NCBI RefSeq assembly: GCF_014646295.1
Contig: NZ_BMNE01000011.1
Span: forward strand, 62,001-126,000
DNA: 64,000 nt
Direction of reading: 5' to 3'
DNA from: Nocardia rhizosphaerihabitans
GTDB lineage: Bacteria; Actinomycetota; Actinomycetes; Mycobacteriales; Mycobacteriaceae
Each line of letters starts with the position of its first letter. Position 1 is the stretch's first letter. This document shows, one piece after another, positions 9,163-18,288 of this stretch. Both the position numbers and the translations under genes were made by a program. Under the pieces are notes generated by a model, which saw nothing but the letters and a program-made list of their open reading frames with translations, was not told where the DNA came from and searched no databases.

Positions 9163-10305
9163 TCAGACGAGTTCGACGACGGTGGCGTTGGCGGTGCCAC
9201 CGCCCTCGCACATGGTTTGCAAGCCGAAGCGAATGCTGTTGTCGCGCATGTGATGCAGCATCCGGGTCAGCAGGATCGCGCCCGAGCCGCCGAGCGGATG
9301 CCCCAGCGCGATCGCGCCACCCACCGGGTTGAGCAGCGCCGGGTCGGCGCCGGTCTCGGCCAGCCAGGCCAGTGGCACCGACGCGAAGGCCTCGTTCACC
9401 TCGAACACCCCGATCTCGGACGGCGTGAGCCCGGCTTTACGCAACACCTTCTCGGTGGCCGGGATCGGGCCGGTCAGCATGAGGACCGGGTCCGATCCGG
9501 CTACCGCGCCGGCCCGGTAGCGCGCCAGCGGGACCAGTCCCAGTTCGCGCGCCTTCTGCGGGGTCGTGAGCAGAAGCGCGGCGGCTCCGTCGGAGATCTG
9601 CGAGGAATTGCCCGCGTGGATCACCCCGTCGCTGCGGAACGCCGGTTTCAGCCCCGCCAGCCGCTCCACGGTGCTCCCGCGCCGGATACCCTCGTCGACG
9701 CTGACGACGCCGTTGTCGGTCTGCACCGGCACGATCTGCTCGACGAAGGCGCCCGCGTCCTGCGCGGCAGCGGCCCGCTCGTGCGAGAGCACCGCGAACT
9801 CGTCGAGGCGGGTCCGGTTCAGACCCCATTTCTCGGCAATGAGTTCGGCCGACAATCCTTGGTCGAAAGTGAATCCGTCATAGCGGCCCAGTGCCTTCGG
9901 ACCGTACGGTGCGCCACCGGATCTGGCCGACCCCAACGGAACCCGGCTCATCACCTCGACTCCGCCTGCGACGACGACGTCGTACTGACCCGAGAGCACG
10001 GCCTGGGCGGCGAAGTCGACAGCCTGCTGGCTGGAACCGCACGCCCGGTTCACCGTCGTGCCCGGAATGCTCTCCGGCCAGCCTGCGGCCAGCACCGCGT
10101 AGCGGCCGACATTGGCCGATTGATCACCGACCTGAGCGACGCAACCCCAGATCACATCGTCGATGACGACCGGATCGATACCGGTGCGCTCGGCCAGCGC
10201 GGTGAGCACCAGTGCGGACAGATCCGCTGGATGCACCCCGGCCAGACCGCCGTTGCGTTTGCCGACGGCGGTACGGACCGCGCCGACGATGACTACCTCG
10301 GGCAT
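9163..10305 (-). CDS. Thiolase (acetyl-CoA acyltransferase)
   Basis: A 380-residue thiolase with all three catalytic signatures: the nucleophilic cysteine in NRACGSSQ, the histidine in GGAIALGHPLGGSG and the second cysteine in CEGGGTAN. It should cleave a 3-ketoacyl-CoA with CoA, ending a beta-oxidation round. It is preceded by AAGGGGAG and starts 3 bp after the enoyl-CoA hydratase stop. The acyl-CoA dehydrogenase follows immediately, so the operon carries a full beta-oxidation set. Confidence 0.94.
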   Translation of the reverse strand: MPEVVIVGAVRTAVGKRNGGLAGVHPADLSALVLTALAERTGIDPVVIDDVIWGCVAQVGDQSANVGRYAVLAAGWPESIPGTTVNRACGSSQQAVDFAAQAVLSGQYDVVVAGGVEVMSRVPLGSARSGGAPYGPKALGRYDGFTFDQGLSAELIAEKWGLNRTRLDEFAVLSHERAAAAQDAGAFVEQIVPVQTDNGVVSVDEGIRRGSTVERLAGLKPAFRSDGVIHAGNSSQISDGAAALLLTTPQKARELGLVPLARYRAGAVAGSDPVLMLTGPIPATEKVLRKAGLTPSEIGVFEVNEAFASVPLAWLAETGADPALLNPVGGAIALGHPLGGSGAILLTRMLHHMRDNSIRFGLQTMCEGGGTANATVVELV

Positions 10306-10308
10306 GGT

Positions 10309-11139
10309 TCAACTCCCCTTCTCGGAACTGGTGGGACGGATCGGTGGACGATGCACCGTCCATCTGCCGGTGAACTGCGGCTCGCGACGTTCGGCGAACG
10401 CGGCGAAGGCTTCCGGCGCATCCGCGGTAGCGAAGTTCAAGCCCTGCGCGCGGGCTTCCGCGGCGAGCGCTTGGCGCAGGGTGGTATCAGCGCCTTCGTG
10501 CAGCAGCGACTTGGTCTGCGCGAGCGCCACCGGCGGCCCCGCGGCCAGGCGGGCGGCGAGACCGTCGGTGAACGCGTTGATCTCGTCCGCGGGCCGTACC
10601 CAGGTGACCAAACCCATCTCGTGTGCCTGTTCCGCACCGATCGTCTCGGCAAGGAAGGTCAGGCGCTTGGCCTGCTGCAGGCCGACGAGCCGGGGCAACA
10701 GCCAGGACCCGCCCAGATCGAGAGTGAGTCCGCGTGCGGTGAACACCTGCGCGAAGGTCGATTCCGCAGTGGCGATCACCAGATCGCAGCCGAGCGCCAG
10801 GTTCCACCCCGCCCCGATCGCGGGGCCGGCGACCTTGGCGATCGTGGGCAGCGGCAGTTCGTGGAGCAGCATCGCGATGTCGGTGAGCGCGCGCATGCGA
10901 TAGAGCGGATGCGCGTTGTCCGGCACCGAGATGTCGGCGCCGGAGCAGAATGCACTACCCGCACCGGTGAGGACCAGCGCGCGCACGGTGCGGTCGGTCG
11001 CGACGGCACGCAGCGCGTCCGCCAGAGCGGCGAAGAGCTCGGCGTCGATGGCGTTGCGGCGGTGCGGACGGTTCAGCGTCAGCGTCCGCACGCCCTCGCG
11101 ATCGGTCCTCAGCAGGACCGCGGCGCCGTCACCGGTCAC
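10309..11139 (-). CDS. Enoyl-CoA hydratase/isomerase family protein
   Basis: A 276-residue crotonase-fold protein. The N-terminal LNRPHRRNAID and the SGADI loop match the CoA-binding and oxyanion-hole regions of enoyl-CoA hydratases. The usual catalytic glutamates are not obvious, so hydratase, isomerase or hydrolase activity all remain possible. The GTG start at 11139 overlaps the stop of the CoA-transferase gene (GTGA), indicating translational coupling. Confidence 0.9.
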   Translation of the reverse strand: MTGDGAAVLLRTDREGVRTLTLNRPHRRNAIDAELFAALADALRAVATDRTVRALVLTGAGSAFCSGADISVPDNAHPLYRMRALTDIAMLLHELPLPTIAKVAGPAIGAGWNLALGCDLVIATAESTFAQVFTARGLTLDLGGSWLLPRLVGLQQAKRLTFLAETIGAEQAHEMGLVTWVRPADEINAFTDGLAARLAAGPPVALAQTKSLLHEGADTTLRQALAAEARAQGLNFATADAPEAFAAFAERREPQFTGRWTVHRPPIRPTSSEKGS

Positions 11140-12389
11140 GTCCCCACCTCGGTTTCGGCTGGGCGACCGATCACGCCCGATTCCCGCAACTGCCCGACTT
11201 CGCTGACGGTGCAACCTATTTCAGCCAGCACCCGCTCGGTATCCGCGCCCAGATCCGGCACCGGACCCATGGGCGGCTCGTACCCGGTGACCACGGCGGG
11301 CGGCAGCAGCGAAGGGATAGGCCCGGCCGGGGTGTCGATCTCACGCCACCGTCCACGCTGCACGAGCTGCGGGTGTGCCACAACCTCGCTGGGACGGTTG
11401 TAGCGGGAATTGCCGATTCCGGCCGCGTCGGCGACCCGCTGGATCTCGGCCAGGTCGTGCCGGGAACACCACAGCGCGATAACTTCGTCGAGTTCCGCGC
11501 GGTGCCCGGTCCGGCCCGTATTGGTAGCGAACCGATCATCGGCGGCGAGATCCGGGCGGCCCAGGATCATCGTGGCCAGGCGTTGCCACTCGCGGTCGTT
11601 GGTGGTGCCGAGCACCACGGTATGCCCGTCCGCGGTCGGGTACGCGCCGTACGGCGCGACCGCGGGCGAACTCATTCCCAGGGGCTGCTGGTCCACCCCG
11701 GCGTGCCGGGCGTAGGTGAGGTGGTAGCCCATCATCTCGGCCATGGTGTCGAACAGACTGATACCGATACTCGTGCCGTCGCCTGCCGGTCCTCCCCATC
11801 CCCGAACACCGTCGCGGCGGTACAGCGCCGTCACGATCGAGAACGCGGCGTACAGCCCGGTCGTCACATCCGCCACGGGCGGACCGGGTTTGGCGGGCGC
11901 GCCGACCGTTCCGGTGACCGCGCACACCCCTGCCTCTGCCTGCACCAGCAGGTCGTACGCGCGTTTGTGCGACAGTGGCCCGCCACGGCCGAACCCGTCG
12001 ATCTCGACGGCGACAAGCGCCGGATAGCGGGTAGCCAGCTCCGCCGACGACAAGCCGAGCCGGTCGCACGCGCCGGGCGCGAGATTGGACACCAGCACGT
12101 CGGCGCGGCTCAGCAGACGATGCAGAATATCCACGCCCGCTTCGGATTTCAGGTCGAGTGCGACCGACTCCTTGCCACGGTTGACCCAGACGAAGTGGGC
12201 GGCCTGCCCGAGCACCACATCGTCGTAGTGCCGGGCGAAATCGCCACCATCCGGATGCTCGATCTTGATCACCCGCGCACCGAAATCGGCCAGTGCGCGC
12301 GTGCACATCGGCGCCGAGACAGCCTGCTCCAGCGCGATCACGGTGATCCCGGCCAGCGGTGCGGCCGCGGGCCGGTCTGCCGCTGCCAT
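11136..12389 (-). CDS. CaiB/BaiF family CoA-transferase
   Basis: A 417-residue class III CoA-transferase. It shows the N-terminal family pattern LAGITVIALEQAVSAPMCTR and FGARVIKIEHPDGGD, followed by the YDLLVQAEAG segment that carries the catalytic aspartate in the family. It would move CoA from one acyl-CoA to a free carboxylic acid, activating the acid for breakdown. The ATG overlaps the SDR stop (ATGA). The long upstream extension of this frame lies over the SDR gene and is not coding. Confidence 0.92.
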   Translation of the reverse strand: MAAADRPAAAPLAGITVIALEQAVSAPMCTRALADFGARVIKIEHPDGGDFARHYDDVVLGQAAHFVWVNRGKESVALDLKSEAGVDILHRLLSRADVLVSNLAPGACDRLGLSSAELATRYPALVAVEIDGFGRGGPLSHKRAYDLLVQAEAGVCAVTGTVGAPAKPGPPVADVTTGLYAAFSIVTALYRRDGVRGWGGPAGDGTSIGISLFDTMAEMMGYHLTYARHAGVDQQPLGMSSPAVAPYGAYPTADGHTVVLGTTNDREWQRLATMILGRPDLAADDRFATNTGRTGHRAELDEVIALWCSRHDLAEIQRVADAAGIGNSRYNRPSEVVAHPQLVQRGRWREIDTPAGPIPSLLPPAVVTGYEPPMGPVPDLGADTERVLAEIGCTVSEVGQLRESGVIGRPAETEVGT

Positions 12390-13153
12390 CAGATCACCGT
12401 GCCGCCGTCCACCGGCAGCACCTGCCCGGTGATGAAGGAAGCGGCGTCGGAAGCGAGGAACACGAATGCGCCGGCCACCTCGTCGGGTTCGGCCCAGCGG
12501 CGCAACAGGATCCGGTCCAGCATCTGTGGTGCGAAACGATCGTCGGTGCGGATGGCGTGCGTCATCGGCGTCGCCGCCAGCGGAGCAAGGGCATTCACCA
12601 GGATCTGCTTGCGGGCCAGTTCTTTCGCCAACGACTTGGTGATACCGATGATGGCGGCCTTGGCCGCGGAGTAGTTCACCTGTCCGAGCGTGCCGACGAT
12701 GCCCGCCGCCGAGGTCACGTTGATGATCCGCCCGGTGCCGTCCGTCGCCAGAAACGGCAGCGCCGCCTGCGAGCACCCGATGGTGCCCACCGCGTGGATG
12801 TCGAACAGGCGCCGCACCGACTCCACGGTGGTCCGCTCGAACATCGCGGGCGCGGTCACCCCGGCGTTGTTCACCACGATGTTCAACGCACCGCCGGTGA
12901 GGCCGGCCGCCCGCTCGGCAGCTTCGGCCGCTGCGTCGAGATCGGTGACATCGAACGCGAAACTCTGTGCGGTACCGCCGTTCCCGATGATCTTGTCCGC
13001 TACCGCAGTGGCCGCCGCGCCATCGAGATCGGTGACCAGCACCGCGGCACCCGCCGTCGCCAGCGCCTGCGCCACGGCTGCGCCGATACCTCCAGCCGCA
13101 CCGGTCACCAGCGCCGAGCGGCCGGTCAGATCGAACAATGCCCGCTGTGTCAT
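12389..13153 (-). CDS. SDR family oxidoreductase
   Basis: A 254-residue short-chain dehydrogenase with TGAAGGIG, NNAG, the YSAAK active site and ITGQVLPVDGG at the C-terminus, closest in pattern to FabG-like 3-hydroxyacyl dehydrogenases. In this operon it could oxidise a 3-hydroxyacyl-CoA made by the neighbouring hydratase. The start at 13153 has GAGGAG upstream and overlaps the stop of the preceding acyl-CoA dehydrogenase gene. Confidence 0.92.
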   Translation of the reverse strand: MTQRALFDLTGRSALVTGAAGGIGAAVAQALATAGAAVLVTDLDGAAATAVADKIIGNGGTAQSFAFDVTDLDAAAEAAERAAGLTGGALNIVVNNAGVTAPAMFERTTVESVRRLFDIHAVGTIGCSQAALPFLATDGTGRIINVTSAAGIVGTLGQVNYSAAKAAIIGITKSLAKELARKQILVNALAPLAATPMTHAIRTDDRFAPQMLDRILLRRWAEPDEVAGAFVFLASDAASFITGQVLPVDGGTVI

Positions 13154-14331
13154 CAGTAGCTCCTCGGCAGTCCCAGGGCGTGCGTGCCCAGATAGTTCAA
13201 GATCATTTCCTGGCTGACGGGTGCGATCCGCATGACTCGCGACTCCCGGAAATAGCGGGCCACGTGGTATTCCTCCGCATACCCCATACCGCCATGGGTC
13301 TGCAGGGCGCGATCGGCCGCGGTGAATCCGGCGTCGGCGCACAGGTACTTCGCCGTATTCGCCTCGCGCCCAGAAGGTTTGCCGTTGTCGTAGAGCCAGG
13401 TGGCCTTGCGCAGCATCAGTTCGGCGGCGTCGAGTTGGGCGAGCGAGTCGGCCAGCGGGAACTGAATGCCCTGGTTGCGGCCGATCGGCCGGTCGAAGAC
13501 CACGCGCTCCTTGGCATAACGCACCGCCCGGTCCAGCGCCACCCTGCCCAGCCCCAGCGCCTCGGCGGCGATCAGCATGCGCTCGGGATTGAGCCCGTCG
13601 AGCAGGTAGCGAAAACCCTTCCCCTCCTCCCCGACTCGGTCCTCGACCGGAATCCGCAGGTCGTCGATGAATACCTCGTTCGAACTCACCGCGTTGCGGC
13701 CCATCTTGGCGATCGGGCGGATATCGATGTGCGCGCGGTCCAAGTCGGTCAGGAACAAGGTCATGCCGTCGGTCTTGCGGTCGACATCGTCATAGGGCGT
13801 GGTCCGGGTGAGGAGCAGGATCTTCTCCGACTCGAGCGCCTTGGATATCCACACCTTGCGGCCGTTCACCACATAGTGATCGCCGTCGCGCCGCGCCGAG
13901 GTGGTGATCCGCGGAGTATCCAGTCCCGCACCGGGTTCGGTGACACCGAAACACACATGCAGGTCGCCGGCGGCGATGCGCGGCAAGGTGCGTCGTTTGA
14001 GTTCTTCGGAACCGTGCAACACCACGGGCTGCATTCCGAAGATGGACATGTGGATGCTGCTGGCGGCGTTCATCCCGCCACCGGAGCGCGACACCTCCGC
14101 CGCCAGCAGCGTGGCTTCGGTGATGCCGAGTCCGTGCCCACCGTACTCCTCGGGAATGGTAATGCCGAGCCAGCCACCGTCGGCGATCGCCCGGTAGAAC
14201 TCCGTCGGGAATTCGTGCGCCTGATCCTTCTCCATCCAGTACTGGTCGTCGAACTTGCGGCACAGCTGCGCCACCGAGGACCGGATCAGCTCCTGATCTT
14301 CGGACAGATCGAAATGCATGCCTTCGGGCAC
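13153..14331 (-). CDS. Acyl-CoA dehydrogenase
   Basis: An acyl-CoA dehydrogenase of about 392 residues with the flavin-contact motif GVTEPGAGLDT, RNQGIQFPLADS in the C-terminal helical domain and the QTHGGMGYAEEYHVARYFRESRV signature. It has no glutamate in a YEGT-type position. The GTG at 14331 is preferred because GGAGG lies 8 bp upstream; a GTG at 14346 or the ATG at 14319 are alternatives. It follows a small membrane protein gene after about 21 bp. Confidence 0.9.
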   Translation of the reverse strand: MPEGMHFDLSEDQELIRSSVAQLCRKFDDQYWMEKDQAHEFPTEFYRAIADGGWLGITIPEEYGGHGLGITEATLLAAEVSRSGGGMNAASSIHMSIFGMQPVVLHGSEELKRRTLPRIAAGDLHVCFGVTEPGAGLDTPRITTSARRDGDHYVVNGRKVWISKALESEKILLLTRTTPYDDVDRKTDGMTLFLTDLDRAHIDIRPIAKMGRNAVSSNEVFIDDLRIPVEDRVGEEGKGFRYLLDGLNPERMLIAAEALGLGRVALDRAVRYAKERVVFDRPIGRNQGIQFPLADSLAQLDAAELMLRKATWLYDNGKPSGREANTAKYLCADAGFTAADRALQTHGGMGYAEEYHVARYFRESRVMRIAPVSQEMILNYLGTHALGLPRSY

Positions 14332-14352
14332 TATGTGCGCCTCCACTTTCTG

Positions 14353-14703
14353 TTACTCGGCTACCAGTGACGGGGAGGGCTGCGCGATCGTGTGCTGCGC
14401 CGACTCGTAGAACTGCCTGGCCAGCCAGAACCGCAGGAAGTTGGTCAGCGAATAGCGCAGGAACACAGCCGAACCGGCGACGGTGAGGGCCACCGCACCC
14501 AGCGCGATGACGATGGCGTCGCGCTGGGCCAGCGGATCGGTGGTGCCATGCGCGAGCAGATAGGCGAGCACCGCGAGCACCGGCCCTGCCACCATGAGCG
14601 CGACGCCGGTACGCAACCACAGCCCGGAACGGCCTGCCGCCGGGTCGGGAATCTTCAGTTCAGCCAGTTCACGGGCGAAACGTTGGGCACGGGATTCGGT
14701 CAT
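14353..14703 (-). CDS. Small two-TM membrane protein in transporter operon
   Basis: I do not recognise this 116-residue protein. It has a charged N-terminal stretch of about 28 residues, then two hydrophobic segments (about residues 30-50 and 65-85) and a polar tail rich in Gln and Ser. Its start overlaps the stop of the LivF-like gene (ATGA), so it is translated with the ABC importer. It may be an accessory transporter subunit, but nothing in the sequence proves this. Confidence 0.75.
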   Translation of the reverse strand: MTESRAQRFARELAELKIPDPAAGRSGLWLRTGVALMVAGPVLAVLAYLLAHGTTDPLAQRDAIVIALGAVALTVAGSAVFLRYSLTNFLRFWLARQFYESAQHTIAQPSPSLVAE

Positions 14704-15461
14704 GACGGGTCACTTCCTAGATAGAGGGCGGCCAATTCGTTACGGATTCCGCTGTCCGGATGTCCCTGGCGCACAACACGACCGCGCACCAGCACCGCCG
14801 CGTGATCGGTGATGTCGAGTACGGCCGCGGCGAATTGCTCGACCACCAGCACCGCCACACCCCGCCCGGCGATTTCGGCGACCTGTTCGTAGAGCCGCCC
14901 GACGACCAGCGGGGCCAGGCCCATGGACAGTTCGTCGAGCAACAGCACCGCGGGATCGGTAGCCAATCCCCTGGCCAGCGCCAGCATCTGTTGCTCACCG
15001 CCGGACATGGTGCCTGCGACTTGATCGGCGCGAGCGGCCAGCTTCGGGAAACGATCGAAGGCGATCCCCTCGATGTCCGCACGAGATCTGCCGGTGAAGG
15101 TCATCATCCACAGGTTCTCGCGCACAGTGAGATTCGGGAAGACACCGCGTCCTTCCGGAATCAGGCAGACCCCGGCACGCGCCAGATCGCGCGGCGCGGC
15201 GCCGGTGACCTCACGCCCGCCGAGCAGCACATTGCCTGCCGCTACCGGGTGATTTCCCGCGATCACGTTCAGCGCGGTGGTCTTTCCCGCACCGTTGGGC
15301 CCGAGTAGTGCGACGACCTGGCCTGCCGCGACCTCGAGGTCGACTCCGTGTAGCACCGTGATAGCTCCGTACGCGGCGCGAACACCCTGTAGAGCCAGCA
15401 GAGGTACCGGTCGGATCTTCTCGGTGGACGCCGACACAGCGGACGGACTGACGGTGGTCAC
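14700..15461 (-). CDS. Branched-chain-type ABC transporter ATPase, LivF-like
   Basis: A 253-residue ABC ATPase with Walker A GPNGAGKTT, signature MSGGEQQMLALAR and Walker B VLLLDELSMGLAP, which is the LivF pattern. It powers import by the hydrophobic-amino-acid-type (HAAT) transporter encoded in the same operon. The start overlaps the LivG-like stop by 4 bp. In actinobacterial catabolic clusters such importers often carry aromatic or other organic acids rather than amino acids. Confidence 0.93.
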   Translation of the reverse strand: MTTVSPSAVSASTEKIRPVPLLALQGVRAAYGAITVLHGVDLEVAAGQVVALLGPNGAGKTTALNVIAGNHPVAAGNVLLGGREVTGAAPRDLARAGVCLIPEGRGVFPNLTVRENLWMMTFTGRSRADIEGIAFDRFPKLAARADQVAGTMSGGEQQMLALARGLATDPAVLLLDELSMGLAPLVVGRLYEQVAEIAGRGVAVLVVEQFAAAVLDITDHAAVLVRGRVVRQGHPDSGIRNELAALYLGSDPS

Positions 15462-16171
15462 AGGTCCCCCAGGTAGGCGGCGAGAACGGCCTCGTTCGAA
15501 CGGATGACCGAGGGCGGACCGGAGGCGATCATGCGGCCGAGATCGAGCACATACACCTCGTCGCAGACATTCATCACCAAGCCCATGTCGTGTTCCACCA
15601 GCAACACCGCGGTTCCCTCGTCGGCAAGCGCGCGCAGCAGTTCGCCGAAGCGCTCGGTTTCGGTGTTGTCCTGACCCGCCGCGGGTTCGTCCAGCAGCAC
15701 CACACTCGGCCGCGCCGCGACCACCCGGCCGACTTCCACCAAACGTCCGGTGCCGGTGGGCAATTCGTCGGCGCTGGTATCGGCCACGTGTTGCAGGCCG
15801 AGTCGGTCGATGATCTCGGCGACGACCTGCTCGGCGCGTCGCCGTTGCGGCCCGAGTTCGGCGGCGACGAGTAGGTTGTCGCGCACGCTCAGCCCACCGA
15901 ACAGTTCGAGCCGCTGGAACGTGCGGGCCAGGCCGTGCCGGGCTCGGCGGGCGGGACCGAACCGGGTGACATCGCGGCCACCGATGGCCACCCGCCCTCC
16001 GGCCGGGTTGCGCAGGCCGCAGATCACGTCGAACAGCGTGCTCTTGCCCGCCCCATTAGGACCGATCAAGCCGGTGATCGCGCCCGCTTCGGCGCGCAGC
16101 GTGGCGCCGTCCAGCGCCCGATGACCGCCGAATACGACGGTCACATCGTCAACTTCCAGTAGCGACCCCAC
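15458..16171 (-). CDS. Branched-chain-type ABC transporter ATPase, LivG-like
   Basis: A 237-residue ABC ATPase with Walker A GPNGAGKST, a degenerate signature LPTGTGRLVEVGR (as is common in LivG) and Walker B VVLLDEPAAG. It pairs with the LivF-like ATPase downstream. The GTG start at 16171 has AGGAGG upstream, and the gene overlaps the 3' end of the permease gene by 23 bp. Confidence 0.93.
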   Translation of the reverse strand: MGSLLEVDDVTVVFGGHRALDGATLRAEAGAITGLIGPNGAGKSTLFDVICGLRNPAGGRVAIGGRDVTRFGPARRARHGLARTFQRLELFGGLSVRDNLLVAAELGPQRRRAEQVVAEIIDRLGLQHVADTSADELPTGTGRLVEVGRVVAARPSVVLLDEPAAGQDNTETERFGELLRALADEGTAVLLVEHDMGLVMNVCDEVYVLDLGRMIASGPPSVIRSNEAVLAAYLGDL

Positions 16172-18272
16172 GATCGAGCACCTCCTTGTCGTCCGGGCTC
16201 CATGGCCGCCGGATGCCCCACCACTCGACCGGCACCACCGACGGATCGGGTTCGGGTCGAGTTCTGGCGGAGTTCCAGATCCGCGCCACCACGATCACGA
16301 ACACGACACCACCGGTGAATCCCCAGCCATCGATCGCGTCGAGCAGGCGCAACCCCCACAGTCCGAGTACGGCGACCAGCAGCAGGGGCGCCACCACGCG
16401 GTCGCGCAGCATGGGGAACCACTCCTGGCGCAGCGGCGCGACGGCCCCATCTCTGAGCACGCCACCGCCGAAGAGGATGCCGCCCAATGCGGGCAGTACC
16501 TGCGACAGATTGAGCAGAGCGGGCCACAGCACGGGTATCACATTCAACGGGCCTGCGAACACCAGGCCGGTGAACATACCCGCCCCGACCACACCGAGCC
16601 CGGCGATCGTGACGATCAGGAAGATCGGCAGTCCGGCCACCAGGTTGAACTGGTCCGGCGCCACGGCTCGGACCTGCATGCCGTACAGCGCTCCGCCCAA
16701 CCCGGCGATGGCCGCCGACAGCGCGAACACCGCGACCCGCGCCACCAGCAAATTGCCGCCGAGGGTCGCGTAGGCAGCCTCACTGTCGCGCAGGGCGATC
16801 AGGCGTCGGCCGAATCGGCTGCGTCGCAACAGCGCTACCCCGAATCCGGCCAGCGCGAGGCAGACCGCTGCGAACACCGTGATGCCGGCGGTGGTGTCCA
16901 CTTTCAGTCCGAACAGATCCGGTCCGGTGATCGACACCGAGCCCTGATCGAACAATGCCACATTCACCCCTAGAACCTCGAAGGATGGCAGCGTGAAGAT
17001 CCAGCGGTCGAGGACGACCGCGAACGCGGCAGTCGCCAACGCCAGGTAGACACCCGAAAGGCGCAGTGCCGGAATCGCGATCACCGCACCGACGAGCCCG
17101 GCGATGCCCATGGCGGCGAGCAACGCCCACCATTGGCCCTGCGGCCCCAGGTGCCCGTAGGCCACCGCACCGATACCGGCGAGGCCGAGCTGGCACAACG
17201 AGATCTGCCCCGCGAATCCGAGCAAAGGCACGTAGGACAACGCGATGACACCCCAGGCGAACATGGCGCCATAGGTGATCAGGTCCGACTCGGTGAGCAT
17301 GGTGGCCAGCATCAACCCCAGCGTCACGATCACCGCCGCGAAGGCCGCCGAGCCACCGAGGGTGGGTAACGGCACCGCTCCTACCCGGCGGTCACGCCCG
17401 CGCAACCGGCCGTGCGGAAACACCAGCAGCGCGACGAACAGCAACAACGCGGGCGCCGCGAGTCGCAAGCCCGGCAGGTACTCGTTCTGTGGGAGGTAGC
17501 CGGTCAGGTAACTCTCCAGTAGGCCGACGACCACCGCGCCCACGAACACCATCGGCAGATTGCGCAGTCGGCCGAAAATCGCCGCGGTGTAGGCACTCAC
17601 GATGAGCAGCGACAGTTGCGCCGCGTCCAGCGTGACCAGCGGCGCGATCAGAATGCCGCCGATCGCGGCCAGTTCGATGCCCAGAATCCAGGCGATCCGG
17701 TTCGCCCGGCGCGGATCGGCACCGGTGAGACCGACCAAAGCGCGATCGTCGACCGTGGCCCGCATCTCGACGCCGGTTCTGGTGCGGTACAACAGGATCC
17801 GCAGGCCGACCGCCACCGCCACCGCCACCGCGATGGTCAGTGCCTGGTGCCAGGTCAGCGTCACCACGCCCAGGTCGATCGCCGGTTTGTCCACGAAGAA
17901 CCGGGGCAGCGAACGCGACGCGTTCGGATCCCAGATCCACCGAGCCGCCACGATCAGTCCGCTGAGCAACGCGATCGTCATCACCAGTTTTTCGGCGTCA
18001 CCCAAGCCCTGCGTCGGGGCCAGCGTCTTACCGAACATCAACCCGAAAGCAGGGGCGAAGACCAGCAGGACCGCGGCAAGGGCCAGCGGGACCGGCCAGC
18101 TCCAGCCGACCGACAGCTGCCAATAGACGAAGGCCGAGACCATGCCCGCCGCCCCGTGGGCGAAGTTGAACACACCGGTCGTGGTGTAGGTGAGCACCAG
18201 GCCGCTGCCGATCACGGCATAGATCGCGGCGGTGCTCAGGCCGACGATTCCGAAAGCGAGGAATTGCTCCAT
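16149..18272 (-). CDS. Fused LivH-LivM ABC transporter permease
   Basis: The 707-residue membrane protein combines both permeases of a HAAT importer in one chain. The N-terminal half (to about residue 290) resembles LivH, starting AAIYAVIGSGLVLTYTTTG. The second half resembles LivM, with LSYVPLLGFAGQISLCQLG. A short polar linker (HGRLRGRDRRVG) separates them. Many hydrophobic segments are visible throughout. The cytoplasmic tail carries about 40 polar residues. Fusion fixes the heterodimer stoichiometry. It starts 17 bp after the binding-protein gene. Confidence 0.92.
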   Translation of the reverse strand: MEQFLAFGIVGLSTAAIYAVIGSGLVLTYTTTGVFNFAHGAAGMVSAFVYWQLSVGWSWPVPLALAAVLLVFAPAFGLMFGKTLAPTQGLGDAEKLVMTIALLSGLIVAARWIWDPNASRSLPRFFVDKPAIDLGVVTLTWHQALTIAVAVAVAVGLRILLYRTRTGVEMRATVDDRALVGLTGADPRRANRIAWILGIELAAIGGILIAPLVTLDAAQLSLLIVSAYTAAIFGRLRNLPMVFVGAVVVGLLESYLTGYLPQNEYLPGLRLAAPALLLFVALLVFPHGRLRGRDRRVGAVPLPTLGGSAAFAAVIVTLGLMLATMLTESDLITYGAMFAWGVIALSYVPLLGFAGQISLCQLGLAGIGAVAYGHLGPQGQWWALLAAMGIAGLVGAVIAIPALRLSGVYLALATAAFAVVLDRWIFTLPSFEVLGVNVALFDQGSVSITGPDLFGLKVDTTAGITVFAAVCLALAGFGVALLRRSRFGRRLIALRDSEAAYATLGGNLLVARVAVFALSAAIAGLGGALYGMQVRAVAPDQFNLVAGLPIFLIVTIAGLGVVGAGMFTGLVFAGPLNVIPVLWPALLNLSQVLPALGGILFGGGVLRDGAVAPLRQEWFPMLRDRVVAPLLLVAVLGLWGLRLLDAIDGWGFTGGVVFVIVVARIWNSARTRPEPDPSVVPVEWWGIRRPWSPDDKEVLDRGVATGS

Positions 18273-18288
18273 CGGTGGGCGTACTCCG

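Noticed and set aside
9217..11403. A 728-residue open frame on the plus strand
   Set aside because: It is antisense to the clear thiolase and hydratase genes, has no family motif, and is a GC-bias shadow.
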